From Akkermansia muciniphila (GTDB taxonomy: Bacteria > Verrucomicrobiota > Verrucomicrobiia > Limisphaerales > JADLHS01): a stretch of DNA of 33,797 bases. The stretch lies in NCBI GenBank assembly GCA_945882065.1, contig CAMCWI010000010.1, forward strand, positions 1-33,797, read 5' to 3'. Below, one piece after another: positions 23,031 to 32,900 of this stretch; the first letter of the stretch is position 1; every line of letters begins with the position of its first letter. Below the pieces are notes generated by a model. The model was not told the DNA's origin and made no database searches. It saw nothing but the letters and a program-made list of their open reading frames with translations. Both the position numbers and the translations under genes were made by a program.

Positions 23031-24224
23031 ATGAAACTGTTTTCCACTTTAAACCTCCTGCCGGTGCTGCTGACTCTTAGTTTGGCGGCCCGTTCTGAAA
23101 ACGTCGGCTCTGCCTTTTACGGCGACGCGCCCGATGCGCATCATCCGTGGGCGATACATGATCGCAATCGGCCCCAGCCCAAACACATTGAGCCGGGCAG
23201 CTTCAGCAACCAGCAACAGCCGGGCAAACCGCCGTCCGACGCAGTGGTGTTGTTTGACGGCAAAGACCTTTCCAAATGGGAATCCGACAAGGACGGGAAT
23301 GTTCCCACGAAGTGGATCATGAAGGACGGCGCGATGGAATGCGTGCCGGGTTCAGGTTACGTCCGCACCAAGGATCAGTTCGGCGACTGCCAGCTTCACA
23401 TCGAATGGGCCGCGCCGTCAAAAGTGGAAGGCGAAAGCCAGGGACGCGGCAACAGCGGCGTGTTCCTCATGAGCAAAATGGAAATTCAGGTTTTGGACAA
23501 TTACAACAACCCCACCTATCCCGACGGCTTTGCGGGGTCTGTGTACGGCGTCAACCCGCCAATGGTCAATCCGCTGCGACCGCCGGGTGAATTTCAAGCC
23601 TACGACATTGTATTCCGCCGCCCAATCTACAAGAACGGCGTGGTGCTGGACCCCGGTTACGTGACGGTCTTCGTCAATGGCGTTCTCGTTCAAGATCACA
23701 CCATAATCGAAGGCGGCACCGGCCACATGGGCCGCACCAAGCCCGGCCCGTTCCCGGAAGTCGGACCGTTGAAACTTCAGGACCACGGCAACCCGGTTCG
23801 TTACCGCAACATCTGGTATCGTCCGCTGCCGCCGCGCGCCGTCGAGGGCGGAACCGATGGCCGCCTCACCACCGAAGCTACCACAGCCAAGCGCGCCGAG
23901 ATCGCCGCCGAGATCCGTGCCGATGCCGCCAAACTCAAAGACCCCGCCAATCCTGTTCCCGAAATGTTGCGCCTCGCCGAATCACTCGTTTACGAAATGG
24001 ACGAACAAACCGGTGACCGCGCCCATCTTCTGGCAACAACTTATATGGCCAACCTCGCGCAACTTTCCGGCGAAAAACTGGCCGCTAAAAAGGACGAGGT
24101 CAAAAGACTCCGCGACGTTTGCAAATATCTGATAAAAGCTGGAGTGATTGAAAATGAGGACGTGATCAAACTCAAACTTGAACAGATCATCAAGGATCAG
24201 GGTTGGGACAAGAAGAAATCATAA
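23031..24224 (+). CDS. DUF1080 (3-keto-disaccharide hydrolase-like) exported protein
   Basis: The product has 397 residues with a Sec signal (about 1-22). The DUF1080 domain, a concanavalin-like jelly roll, covers about 60-270: VVLFDGKDLSKWES, the core GRGNSGVFLMSKMEIQVLDN, and GHMGRTKPGPF with the ending VRYRNIWYRPL. Characterised members hydrolyse 3-keto-glycosides. A helical C-terminal region (about 285-397, rich in Lys/Glu/Ala) with no recognised family follows. It lacks a Shine-Dalgarno; the ATG follows AAATCAAAATCAC, the same leader as the LacI-family gene. About 225 bp separate it from the next gene, and that gap (24225-24449) contains no gene I can support. Confidence 0.92.
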   Translation: MKLFSTLNLLPVLLTLSLAARSENVGSAFYGDAPDAHHPWAIHDRNRPQPKHIEPGSFSNQQQPGKPPSDAVVLFDGKDLSKWESDKDGNVPTKWIMKDGAMECVPGSGYVRTKDQFGDCQLHIEWAAPSKVEGESQGRGNSGVFLMSKMEIQVLDNYNNPTYPDGFAGSVYGVNPPMVNPLRPPGEFQAYDIVFRRPIYKNGVVLDPGYVTVFVNGVLVQDHTIIEGGTGHMGRTKPGPFPEVGPLKLQDHGNPVRYRNIWYRPLPPRAVEGGTDGRLTTEATTAKRAEIAAEIRADAAKLKDPANPVPEMLRLAESLVYEMDEQTGDRAHLLATTYMANLAQLSGEKLAAKKDEVKRLRDVCKYLIKAGVIENEDVIKLKLEQIIKDQGWDKKKS

Positions 24225-24413
24225 AACGCAGCGACCGGAATAGACGCGCACCAACTTGTTAAAAACGGTACTGGACTGTCGCAATGTTTACGGCTGCTTC
24301 CGTCGCTATAACACCCACTGTAGCCCGACAGTCTGCCAGCGTTGTTGCAGCGGCAAGCCACTACGTCACCAAGGACAATTGCCGCCCCAATCATACCCGC
24401 CCCATTGTCAGGC

Positions 24414-24443
24414 TTGAATTGCATTCCCGGCAGTTGTTACGTT
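24414..24443 (+). promoter_or_regulatory. Candidate promoter of the HEAT/cytochrome c gene
   Basis: TTGAAT (24414-24419), an 18-nt spacer and TACGTT (24438-24443). The ATG follows 6 nt later. TTGTTACG is shared with the region before tlyA (3410-3417). Confidence 0.4.
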
Positions 24444-24449
24444 GTGTGG

Positions 24450-27400
24450 ATGTCCTTCAGCCAAAATAAAATTCTTTCCGTGACTGCGGCTTTGCTTGCG
24501 GCAACTGTAACATCGGTTGCGGAGTCAACTTACACCGCCACAAATCGGCAACCCACGGTTGAGGAACTTTCCAAACTTCCCGCCGTCACTCCCGCGAAGG
24601 CGGATCAGTTGCGGAAGGATATCACCGTCCCCACCGGGTTCGACTTCACAATTTTTGCCACGCCGCCGGCGGTGAATTATCCTGTGTTCGTTTCCGCTGC
24701 GGTGGATGGAACGCTTTACGTTTCTAGTGACGGCAACGGTTCGATTGATCGAAAACCGCACATGGGGCGCGTCCTCCGCGTGCGCGACACCAACGGCGAT
24801 GGTCAGGCGGATGAGGTGAAGGCGTTCGTTCCGGATGTGGATTCGCCACGTGGATTGGTCTGGGATCACGACCGCCTTTATCTCCTGCACCCACCTGACA
24901 TTGATGTGTTCATTGATCGCGATCACGACGGAGTGGCGGATGAAAAGAAAACTCTCGTCAAAGGCATCGGCTGGACTTTCAAGGATCGTCCGGCGGATCA
25001 CGGGTCGAACGGGCTCGAACTCGGCGTGGACGGCTGGCTCTACGCAGCGATTGGCGATTTCGGATTCATGGAAGCAACGGGCACGGATGGACGGAAACTT
25101 CAATTGCGCGGCGGCGGAGTGGTCCGCGTGCGACCTGACGGAACGGGCCTCGAACTTTACGCGAACGGCACACGTAACATTCTTGAAGTCGCAGTGAGTC
25201 CGCTGCTCGATATCTTTGCACGCGACAACACAAACGACGGCGGCGGCTGGGATGTGCGCCTCCATCATTTCACGGGACTGACTCAGCATGGCTATCCGCG
25301 TTTGTTCAAAAACTTTACCGGCGAACTCCTCGAACCCCTCGCCGATTACGGCGGCGGTTCAGGTTGCGGCGCTGGCTGGATTGACGAACCCGGAATTCCC
25401 GCAGCGTGGAACAACGCTCCGTTCACCGCCGACTGGGGGCGCAATTGGATTTATCACCACGGGCTAACGCCAAAGGGGGCGACGTTCACTGCGACGCAGA
25501 AGGAGTTCATTCACCTGCCCCGCCCTACGGATCTTGATGTGGACGGAAACGCCGCGATCTACGCGAGCAGTTGGAAAGGCGCGTCCTTCACATGGGTTGG
25601 ACCAGACGTCGGTTTCATCGCGCGCGTGATGCCGAAGAATTTCAAAGCTCAACCGATGCCCGACTTTGCCTCGATTAACAATCAACAACTGGTGAGCACG
25701 CTGGAATCGCCGAGTCATAGTCGCCGACTTGCAGCGCAACGGACTTTGCTGAACCGTGAAAAAATCGAGAGCGTTGTTCCCGCCATACGCTCGCTGGCGA
25801 GTAACAAATCAAAGCCCCTGCCCTCGCGTGTGGCGGCGGTGTTCCTGTTGAAGCAGAAGTTCGGGACAGAATCGCACGCGTTCCTCGCCAAGCTGGTTTC
25901 CGATCCATCCATCGCGCCGTGGGCGATCCGCGCTTTGACAGACCGCCGCGACCAACTCACGGACATTCCCTCCAGCCGTATCGTCTCGGCACTCAAATCA
26001 ACCGATCCCCGCGTTCGCCGGGAAGCCGCGCGGGCTTTGGAGAAAATTGCCACACCGAAACAGCATAAGGTTTTGACCCCGCTGCTCACGGATGAGGATG
26101 CGGTCGTGGCTCACACTGCAATGCAGGCACTGATTCAACTCAAGGCCGCAGATGCTTCGCTCGCAGTCTTGGATGACCCGAAAGCATCACCGGCCTTACG
26201 AACTGGAGCACTGCGCGTATTGCAATCACTCCACGAACCGACCGTCGTGACCGGTTTGTTGGCGAGGCTTGAAAAGGAAACCAATGCAGATCGCCGCGCT
26301 GGTTTGCTGACAGCGCTTTGCCGGTTACATTTCATCGAAGGCGAATGGCACGGGGATTCGTGGGGAACGCGACCGGACACTCGCGGACCATTTTACCAAC
26401 CGGAATCCTGGAGCGAGACACCACGCATCGCGAAAGCACTCAGGGCGACGCTGAAGAATGCGGACTCGAGCGAGGCCGTCTGGATTGGACGTGAACTTGC
26501 GCGGCATCGCATCCCGACTGGCGAGGCTATAGACAACCTGATCGCTCGTGCGGCGAATGACGCCAGCCTGATCCCAGCCATCGCCGCTCAACTCGCGCAA
26601 AGTGAAGACGTGCCGGTCAGTGCCATCCCCTTGTTGGTCCGCGCTGCGCGCGGCGACGATTCCCAGAACGCAACTCGCGCACAAGCGGTGATCGCCCTCG
26701 CCAAGACAGCGAGCCCTGAAGCATGGCGGACCATCCTGTTTGCTTTGCCCAAAGTGAGAAAGACGCAAACGGAAAACAATCTCGCCGAGAAAGCGCGCGA
26801 CGCCGTGCGGCACGCGTCAAAGATTGATCAAGTTCATACTGTGTTTGAAGAAGTCGCTGCAGAGCTTAACGGCGAGGAATCCGAACTCGCGGATGAGATA
26901 TTATTAAAGCTGTCGTCCTCAAAAGTCGGTTCGCCAGAACCGCGCGAGACTTCCCGCACCGCTCTGGATACTGGTTGGACCGAAACAAAACGCCGCGCCC
27001 AAATCATCCGCGCGTCTGCAAATTCAGGAAACGGCAGCCGCGCTGCTCAGATCGTCGCAGCGTTGACTGACCCCGATGCAGTCGTAGCTGATGCGGCACG
27101 GAGTGCGGTGTCGCGATTGAAGATTGATCCTGAAAAAATCCGCGCTGCTGCTGCCGCTCAAAAAATCGGTGAGATGACTGCGGATGCTGCGATGACGGCG
27201 GTTGAAAATTTGAAAGGCGACATCAACCGTGGCGCGCAATTGTTCACTACGATTGGTTGCAACGCCTGCCACACCGTGAAAGCAGACGAGCCGCTGAAAG
27301 GTCCGTTCCTCGGAACGATTGCGAATGTTTATCGTCGCCGACAAATCGCCGAAGCGATTCTGCTCCCGAACAAAACCATCGCGCAGGGATTTGTCGCGAA

Positions 27401-27635
27401 TCATTTCGAGTTGAAGGATGGCAGCGAAGTGGACGGCTTTGTCGTACGCGAGGCGGCGGACGCGGTCACCATTCGCACTATCGCCGCCAAAGAGCAGACG
27501 ATTCAGACTGGCGAGATCGTTAAACGGCAAAAACAAGAACGCTCACTCATGCCGGAAGGACTCGCGGCAGGAATGAGCGTCCAAGAATTCGCTTCGTTGC
27601 TCGATTATCTCGAGAGTTTGCCGAAGGCGAAGTGA
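24450..27635 (+). CDS. PVC-type beta-propeller / HEAT-repeat / cytochrome c protein
   Basis: The product has 1061 residues from ATG 24450; the track's TTG at 24342 would precede the signal. After a Sec signal (about 1-25, VTAALLAATVTSVAES) comes a six-bladed-propeller domain resembling the planctomycetal/verrucomicrobial membrane-bound dehydrogenase group (about 45-400): DGTLYVSSDGNGSIDR, GLVWDHDRLYLLHPPDI and NGLELGVDGWLYAAIGDFG. A long HEAT-repeat region (about 420-900) follows. The C-terminus is a c-type cytochrome domain with the haem site CNACH (Cys937, Cys940, His941) and a distal Met candidate in RSLMPEGL. It may oxidise a carbohydrate-like substrate and pass electrons onward in the periplasm; the substrate is unknown. 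Confidence 0.93.
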   Translation: MSFSQNKILSVTAALLAATVTSVAESTYTATNRQPTVEELSKLPAVTPAKADQLRKDITVPTGFDFTIFATPPAVNYPVFVSAAVDGTLYVSSDGNGSIDRKPHMGRVLRVRDTNGDGQADEVKAFVPDVDSPRGLVWDHDRLYLLHPPDIDVFIDRDHDGVADEKKTLVKGIGWTFKDRPADHGSNGLELGVDGWLYAAIGDFGFMEATGTDGRKLQLRGGGVVRVRPDGTGLELYANGTRNILEVAVSPLLDIFARDNTNDGGGWDVRLHHFTGLTQHGYPRLFKNFTGELLEPLADYGGGSGCGAGWIDEPGIPAAWNNAPFTADWGRNWIYHHGLTPKGATFTATQKEFIHLPRPTDLDVDGNAAIYASSWKGASFTWVGPDVGFIARVMPKNFKAQPMPDFASINNQQLVSTLESPSHSRRLAAQRTLLNREKIESVVPAIRSLASNKSKPLPSRVAAVFLLKQKFGTESHAFLAKLVSDPSIAPWAIRALTDRRDQLTDIPSSRIVSALKSTDPRVRREAARALEKIATPKQHKVLTPLLTDEDAVVAHTAMQALIQLKAADASLAVLDDPKASPALRTGALRVLQSLHEPTVVTGLLARLEKETNADRRAGLLTALCRLHFIEGEWHGDSWGTRPDTRGPFYQPESWSETPRIAKALRATLKNADSSEAVWIGRELARHRIPTGEAIDNLIARAANDASLIPAIAAQLAQSEDVPVSAIPLLVRAARGDDSQNATRAQAVIALAKTASPEAWRTILFALPKVRKTQTENNLAEKARDAVRHASKIDQVHTVFEEVAAELNGEESELADEILLKLSSSKVGSPEPRETSRTALDTGWTETKRRAQIIRASANSGNGSRAAQIVAALTDPDAVVADAARSAVSRLKIDPEKIRAAAAAQKIGEMTADAAMTAVENLKGDINRGAQLFTTIGCNACHTVKADEPLKGPFLGTIANVYRRRQIAEAILLPNKTIAQGFVANHFELKDGSEVDGFVVREAADAVTIRTIAAKEQTIQTGEIVKRQKQERSLMPEGLAAGMSVQEFASLLDYLESLPKAK

Positions 27636-27650
27636 TATAAGTCACTTCGC
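27627..27650. terminator. Hairpin bridging two convergent stop codons
   Basis: GCGAAGTGA (27627-27635) and TCACTTCGC (27642-27650) are perfect inverted repeats around a 6-nt loop. Each arm contains the stop codon of one of the two convergent genes. There is no long T-tract, so termination strength is uncertain. Confidence 0.55.
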
Positions 27651-28379
27651 AGCGAGCGGACGTATCTTGATGTTGCGGAAGGAAACCATGCCGTGATCGC
27701 CTTGGAGCGCGATCGCACCTTTGTTGTACTTGGCGAAGTGTTCCATCTTGCCGAACTTGCTCTTGGCGACACGGCTGTTGAAATCTTCGCTGCCCAGCAC
27801 GTAATCAAAATACTTCACGCCATTGATGATGTGTTCGCACTTCTCGGGAGAAATCACGATGCGCATGTGATTCCATTCGCCAACGGGTTTGGTGGCGTCG
27901 AGCGGCTTTCCCGTTTTGGCATCCATGGGAGGTTCATACAGACCGTAGAGCCATCCGCAACGCTGGGGATCTTTCGCAGCCACGTTGTCCTCGAGTTGGA
28001 TCTCGGGGCCGGTGCCCCAAACAGACTTAGCCGCTTCGGTGACGTGAAACATGATGCCGCTGTTGCCCGCGTGCGTGATGTTGTATTCCAACTCGAGTTC
28101 GAACCACTCGAATTGATCCGCCGTGACAATGTCACCGGCGTTCTTGGGATCAACACAAGCGAGTGTTCCGTCCTTCGCCTGCCAACCCGCACGGATGGTG
28201 CTGGTCCGGAAATTACTCCAACCACTCAGATCGTTGCCGTTGAATAGTAGCTTCCATCCTTCGGCCTTTTGTGCCGCGCTGAGCGTGTTTGGTTTATAGC
28301 AACTCACGGAGTTGCGGGTCGCACACGATGTGATCATCAGAGCCGTCAAGGCTGATGCCGCCAAGAATATTAACTTCAT
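27642..28379 (-). CDS. DUF1080 (3-keto-disaccharide hydrolase-like) lipoprotein
   Basis: The product has 245 residues from ATG 28379; the track start at 28463 would add 28 residues before a complete lipoprotein signal. The signal is FLAASALTALMITSC with Cys about residue 19. The DUF1080 domain covers nearly all of the rest: WKLLFNGNDLSGWSNF, YNITHAGNSGIMFHVTE, GTGPEIQLEDN, GEWNHMRIVIS and the ending GMVSFRNIKIRPL. It is a close relative in type of the protein at 23031 but belongs to a different subgroup (HAGNSGIMF rather than GRGNSGVFL). It is convergent with the cytochrome c gene at only 6 bp and is divergent from the sialate O-acetylesterase-like gene. Confidence 0.93.
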   Translation of the reverse strand: MKLIFLAASALTALMITSCATRNSVSCYKPNTLSAAQKAEGWKLLFNGNDLSGWSNFRTSTIRAGWQAKDGTLACVDPKNAGDIVTADQFEWFELELEYNITHAGNSGIMFHVTEAAKSVWGTGPEIQLEDNVAAKDPQRCGWLYGLYEPPMDAKTGKPLDATKPVGEWNHMRIVISPEKCEHIINGVKYFDYVLGSEDFNSRVAKSKFGKMEHFAKYNKGAIALQGDHGMVSFRNIKIRPLAAK

Positions 28380-28529
28380 CGCGAGGAGTTTGTGTTTTGA
28401 AATCAAGCCGTCAAGCTGGAAGGAGGTTGTTACGCAAATAACTGATGGGTTTCGGAGCTGCAATCACTACCCCTTACGAGGTATGGCTTGAAGCCCATCC
28501 AACTGTTAAGCAAACTGCGTTCAAATCAA

Positions 28530-29891
28530 ATGAAACCCTATTCCGAGACACGTCTTTTGAAACATCTTGCGATCATGATCGCGCTGATTGCTGCCGCCAA
28601 CCATGCATTAAGCGAGGTCAGGCTTCCCGCGATCATTTCCGATCACATGGTGCTGCAACAAGGCAAGGCCGCTCCGATCTGGGGCTGGGCCGACCCTGGC
28701 GAGGAAGTGTCGGTGTCCATTGCAGGACGAACAAAAACCACCCACGCCGACAGTTCCGGCAATTGGTCCATCAAACTCAAATCCCTGCGCCCCGGTGGCC
28801 CGCATCAGCTCTTGGTGAAGGGTAAGAATGAAATACTTATCAACGACGTGCTTGTTGGCGAAGTGTGGCTTGGAAGCGGTCAATCCAACATGGCGCAACC
28901 CGCACAGGAAGCTCGCGACTTTGCGACGACGAAAGCCGATTCGGAGCAACCCCGCATCCGCATGTTCAAGGTGGAATCCGGCGGCGCAACCAACATCTTG
29001 TCTGATTGCACCGGCTCTTGGAAGGTTTGTTCGCCGGAAACCATCGGACGATTCTCTGCGGTGCTGTATTTCTTTGGTCGCCAGCTTCACGACACGCTCA
29101 AAGTGCCGATGGGATTGATCAACTCCTCCGTCGGCGGGACGACCGTGGAATCGTGGATTCCTCCCGAAGCGCAAAACGCCACTCCGGGTGACGGGCGCGG
29201 CGATCTGTTCAATGGCAAAATCGCTCCGCTCATCCCCTACTCCATCGCCGGTGCGATTTGGTATCAGGGCGAAGCCAACGCCCGCACGGTGGAGTCGGCG
29301 CGCGTTTATCACGAACGTTTCCCGCTCTTGATCCAGCACTGGCGCAAGCACTGGGGTGAAACCTTCCCCTTCGCCTGGGTGCAATTGCCGAACTATAAGG
29401 AACGTGCCGAAGGTTGGTGTCTCGTCCGCGAAGGACAATTGAAAACGCTCAACCTACCCAAGACCGGTATGGCGATCACCGTGGATATCGGCCAGTCCGG
29501 GAACATCCACCCGAAGAACAAGCAGGAAACCGCGCGTCGTCTGTCGCTCTGGGCCTTGAGAACTGTTTATGGAAAAAAAGTGCCAAGCATCTCCGGGCCG
29601 CTACCCACTTCCCAAAAGTTCCGGAGCGATCAAGTTGTATTGAGCTTCAACCACACCGACGGCGGCTTGATCGCCAAGGACGGAGACCTGAAAGGGTTCC
29701 TCATCGCCGGGAGCGATCACCAATGGCTTCCCGCTCAGGCAAAGCTCAAAGGGAAACAAGTCATCGTCTCCAACCCTGCGGTAAAGAATCCCGTCGCCGT
29801 CCGGTACGCGTGGCAGGATGATCCCGCCTGCAACCTTTACAACGGCGCGGGTCTTCCGGCTTCTCCGTTCCGCACCGACGATTGGAAATGA
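28530..29891 (+). CDS. Sialate O-acetylesterase-like SGNH hydrolase, exported
   Basis: The product has 453 residues from ATG 28530; an alternative ATG at 28488 adds 14. A signal peptide (HLAIMIALIAAANHALSE) is followed by a beta-rich domain (RLPAIISDHMVLQQG and WGWADPGEEVSVSIAG). Next comes the SGNH domain with block I GSGQSNM (catalytic Ser), AIWYQGEANA, and GNIHPKNKQETARRLSLWA with the block V His. The overall layout matches the sialate 9-O-acetylesterase family. In soil Verrucomicrobiota such proteins often act on acetylated plant or microbial polysaccharides rather than on sialic acid. The length is normal to slightly short. It is convergent with the large fusion gene, with 75 bp between stops that hold nothing notable. 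Confidence 0.9.
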   Translation: MKPYSETRLLKHLAIMIALIAAANHALSEVRLPAIISDHMVLQQGKAAPIWGWADPGEEVSVSIAGRTKTTHADSSGNWSIKLKSLRPGGPHQLLVKGKNEILINDVLVGEVWLGSGQSNMAQPAQEARDFATTKADSEQPRIRMFKVESGGATNILSDCTGSWKVCSPETIGRFSAVLYFFGRQLHDTLKVPMGLINSSVGGTTVESWIPPEAQNATPGDGRGDLFNGKIAPLIPYSIAGAIWYQGEANARTVESARVYHERFPLLIQHWRKHWGETFPFAWVQLPNYKERAEGWCLVREGQLKTLNLPKTGMAITVDIGQSGNIHPKNKQETARRLSLWALRTVYGKKVPSISGPLPTSQKFRSDQVVLSFNHTDGGLIAKDGDLKGFLIAGSDHQWLPAQAKLKGKQVIVSNPAVKNPVAVRYAWQDDPACNLYNGAGLPASPFRTDDWK

Positions 29892-29966
29892 GTTCAATCC
29901 GTTCGTTTTGATAATCCGCTTCCACCTCAACAAAAACGCACCCTACTGTCAACCTTCCGCTCGCAA

Positions 29967-32900
29967 CTACACCCACGCCAACAGCATCACGTTGGAATCA
30001 TTGCCGGCACCGGCTTTGATTTCCCAGCGGACAAAACCGGCGCGTTGCAACATCGCCTCCAACTCCGCCTGCGTCTGAAAATGCAATCCCTCCTTGGTGC
30101 GGTTCATGCCCATGCGTGTTGCAAATTCCTCCCATCTGTGAATCTTGCGGTGTGCGGCTGTCTCTGAACGTGCGCCGTCGCGTAACACCAACAGCCCGCC
30201 GGGACGCAATGCCTGGCGCGCTTTGGTGAGGATCGCCAACTGTTTCTCCGCAGTCCAATAGTGCAGCACATCGAGCAGCAGCACCGCATCGCACGGCGGA
30301 TAGTCGCACGTCAGCAGATCGCCGTGAGTGAACTCGATGCGCGGACTTTCCGGTGCGCTGCGTTGTGCCACACGGATTTTGTCCTCATCATAATCCACGC
30401 CCCAGAACGTCCGCGTATCCGTGAACGTCGCGAGCCAATGCGTCGCCATGCCGTAGCCGCAACCGAGATCGAGCACATGTGCGCGACGCGGCACAACTTC
30501 GTCCAACGCTAGGAACACGGTGTCAAGCTTCATCTTCCAGCGCACGAACTCCTCCACGTATTTGCCCTGATAGCGATAGAGCCGATTGATCTTGCGACGC
30601 ACGATGCGCGGCGTGTTGATCTCGTCGAGTTGTTCTTGCAAGCCGTCGCGCACGAGGGTTTCGCAATGCTTCATCAGCGCTACGACGCCGAGCGAGTAAT
30701 CAAAATTCTGCGGCGTCACACGCGGCAGTGCACGAACGGTCGCGTGGAACGGCTCGAACCAATACGCGTCGCGCGGCATCACGCAGTTCGTATCACACAG
30801 CACGACGGGCAGAATATCCTGCTTCAATTCCACCGCCAACTCGAACGCACCGCGATGAAAACGTTGCACGAAACTGTCTGGAGAACGCGTACCTTCCGGG
30901 AAAAAATGCAGAGACAATCCCGCGTTCAGACGTTGCCGACAGAGTTCAAGCGTAGCCTCTGGCTGGCCGGATTCTATCGGCACATGACCGAGACACTTGC
31001 AGGCGACGCCGAAAATCGGTGTGTCATAGACGCGCTTTTTCACCGTCATGCAAATGTCGCTGGACACGATGAACGCGGCCAGAACATCCACGGCGGATTG
31101 ATGATTGCTGATGACGATGGCAGGGCGATTAAACGTTTCGTCGGAAACTTTTTGGTAATCCGCTCTGCCGAACGGGAACGACTTGACCAAAAATTTCATC
31201 GCAATCTGTGAAAGCTGCCGCAAGCGCCGATCGGCGGTTGTTGGGGAAATCAATTTCAAAAACGGGCGCATCATTACGAAAACAAACGTCTGGCTCGCCA
31301 ACAGATATAGACCACACCAGACCGTTGCCAGCAGATGCCACCAGCGCGGTGCGCCACGCGGCGGGTTTCTGAACAACAGTAAGTCCATGCTGATCGGCAC
31401 GACAATGAGTGTTGCTAAAAATGCAAAACCCATACCGATCAAGACCGTCACGCCCATCGAGAACAACACAGGATGATTTGCGATGACCATCACGCCGAAG
31501 CCGAAGATCGTCGTCAGCGCAGACACCAACACGGACGCACTGTTCGCCGCTGCATGACTTGATTGTCCGCGCCACTCATCCAACTTGCTCGTCACGAGAA
31601 ACACTGCGTAATCCTCGCCCACGCCGATCACGAAGATGACAAAAATGCTGTTCATCAGATCAATTGGCAGCCCAAGCCAGCCCATCAATCCGAACGTCCA
31701 CAACAATCCGATCGCCAGCGGCAACAACGTGATCAACACCAATTCCACGGATCCGAGCGTGAGGAACAACAACACCGCCACGAACACCCCCGTCCACAAC
31801 GCGAACCGATTCAATCCCACCTTTGCCAATCCTGCGATGTGATCTGCGAGTCCCTTGCCGTCTAGCACGATGGCGTCAGGCATTATCAGCCGCAGCTTCG
31901 CAGCCTCGTCGCGGTTCTTGAGTTTCACGAGCGTGCTGATGGCGTTGTCGTTCGTGGCGAGAGCGGCGCGCTCGGTCAACGCCTTCTCCAGCGGCGTGCC
32001 TTGAAACATATCAAGCGTGAGCAATGGCCGCTCACCCTCGACGCTCTGCCAGAACTTCGCGAATGCCTCCGCACGGAAATCGAGTTCGCCGCCGGTTTTA
32101 TCCAACGTCTCGCGCAGAGCAACACGCCGCTCCGCAGTCCAGAATTCACGCCAACGTTTCAAGTTTGCAAGCTGCGTTTCCGGCGCAGGACACACGGACG
32201 AGAGCGAGAAAGCCGACGCCACATTCGTATCGCGAGAAAGCACTTCAAACGCGCGATCATTCTGCGCGAGTGCTTCCTCCTGTGTCTTGCCACGCACCAC
32301 CACCATCGTCATGCCAAGCGCGTTGCCCCAAGTATTTTGGATCAATGCATCATCGCTGCGCGTCGAGTCACTGATGCCGTTGAGCTTCGCGATGTCGCCC
32401 TCGAATCGAAGTCGTTTTGCGCCGAACGCCATTGCCACTGTTAACACGACAACGAACAACACAAGCCAAAGACGCCGCCGCGATTCCCAGCGGAAATACT
32501 TTTCCCACCACGCCGTCAACCAGAGTGGTGGTTGACCTGACTTCTTCGCCACTGGCACTAGCAACGGCAAAATCACCAGCGCAAACCCCGCCGAGAACAC
32601 CACACCGATCGCACCCAACATGCCGAGTTGTTGATACCCGTGCATCGGCGATGTCATCATCACCAAGAACGCCGCCAACGTCGTGATCACACCGACGCTG
32701 ATGGGAAAAACGAGCCGGCTCAGATGCCGACCAATCTCGCGCCGATCCGTCGTGCCTACGTTGTCGAGGTGATAGATGATGTGGATGGCGTAATCCACCG
32801 TGATGCCGACGGCGATGGATGCAAAGCCCGTGGCGATGGCAGAAAGATGTTTCTGCCACAGCATGAACACTACGCCCGCCATCAGTGTTCCGAACAAAGA

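Noticed and set aside
24197-24424. 75-aa Gly/Ala/Cys-containing minus-strand ORF before the HEAT/cytochrome c gene
   Set aside because: It overlaps the end of the DUF1080 gene and the gap behind it, has no initiation signal and no recognisable motif.
28608-29438. 276-aa minus-strand ORF opposite the sialate O-acetylesterase-like gene
   Set aside because: Shadow ORF; the plus strand carries clear SGNH motifs.
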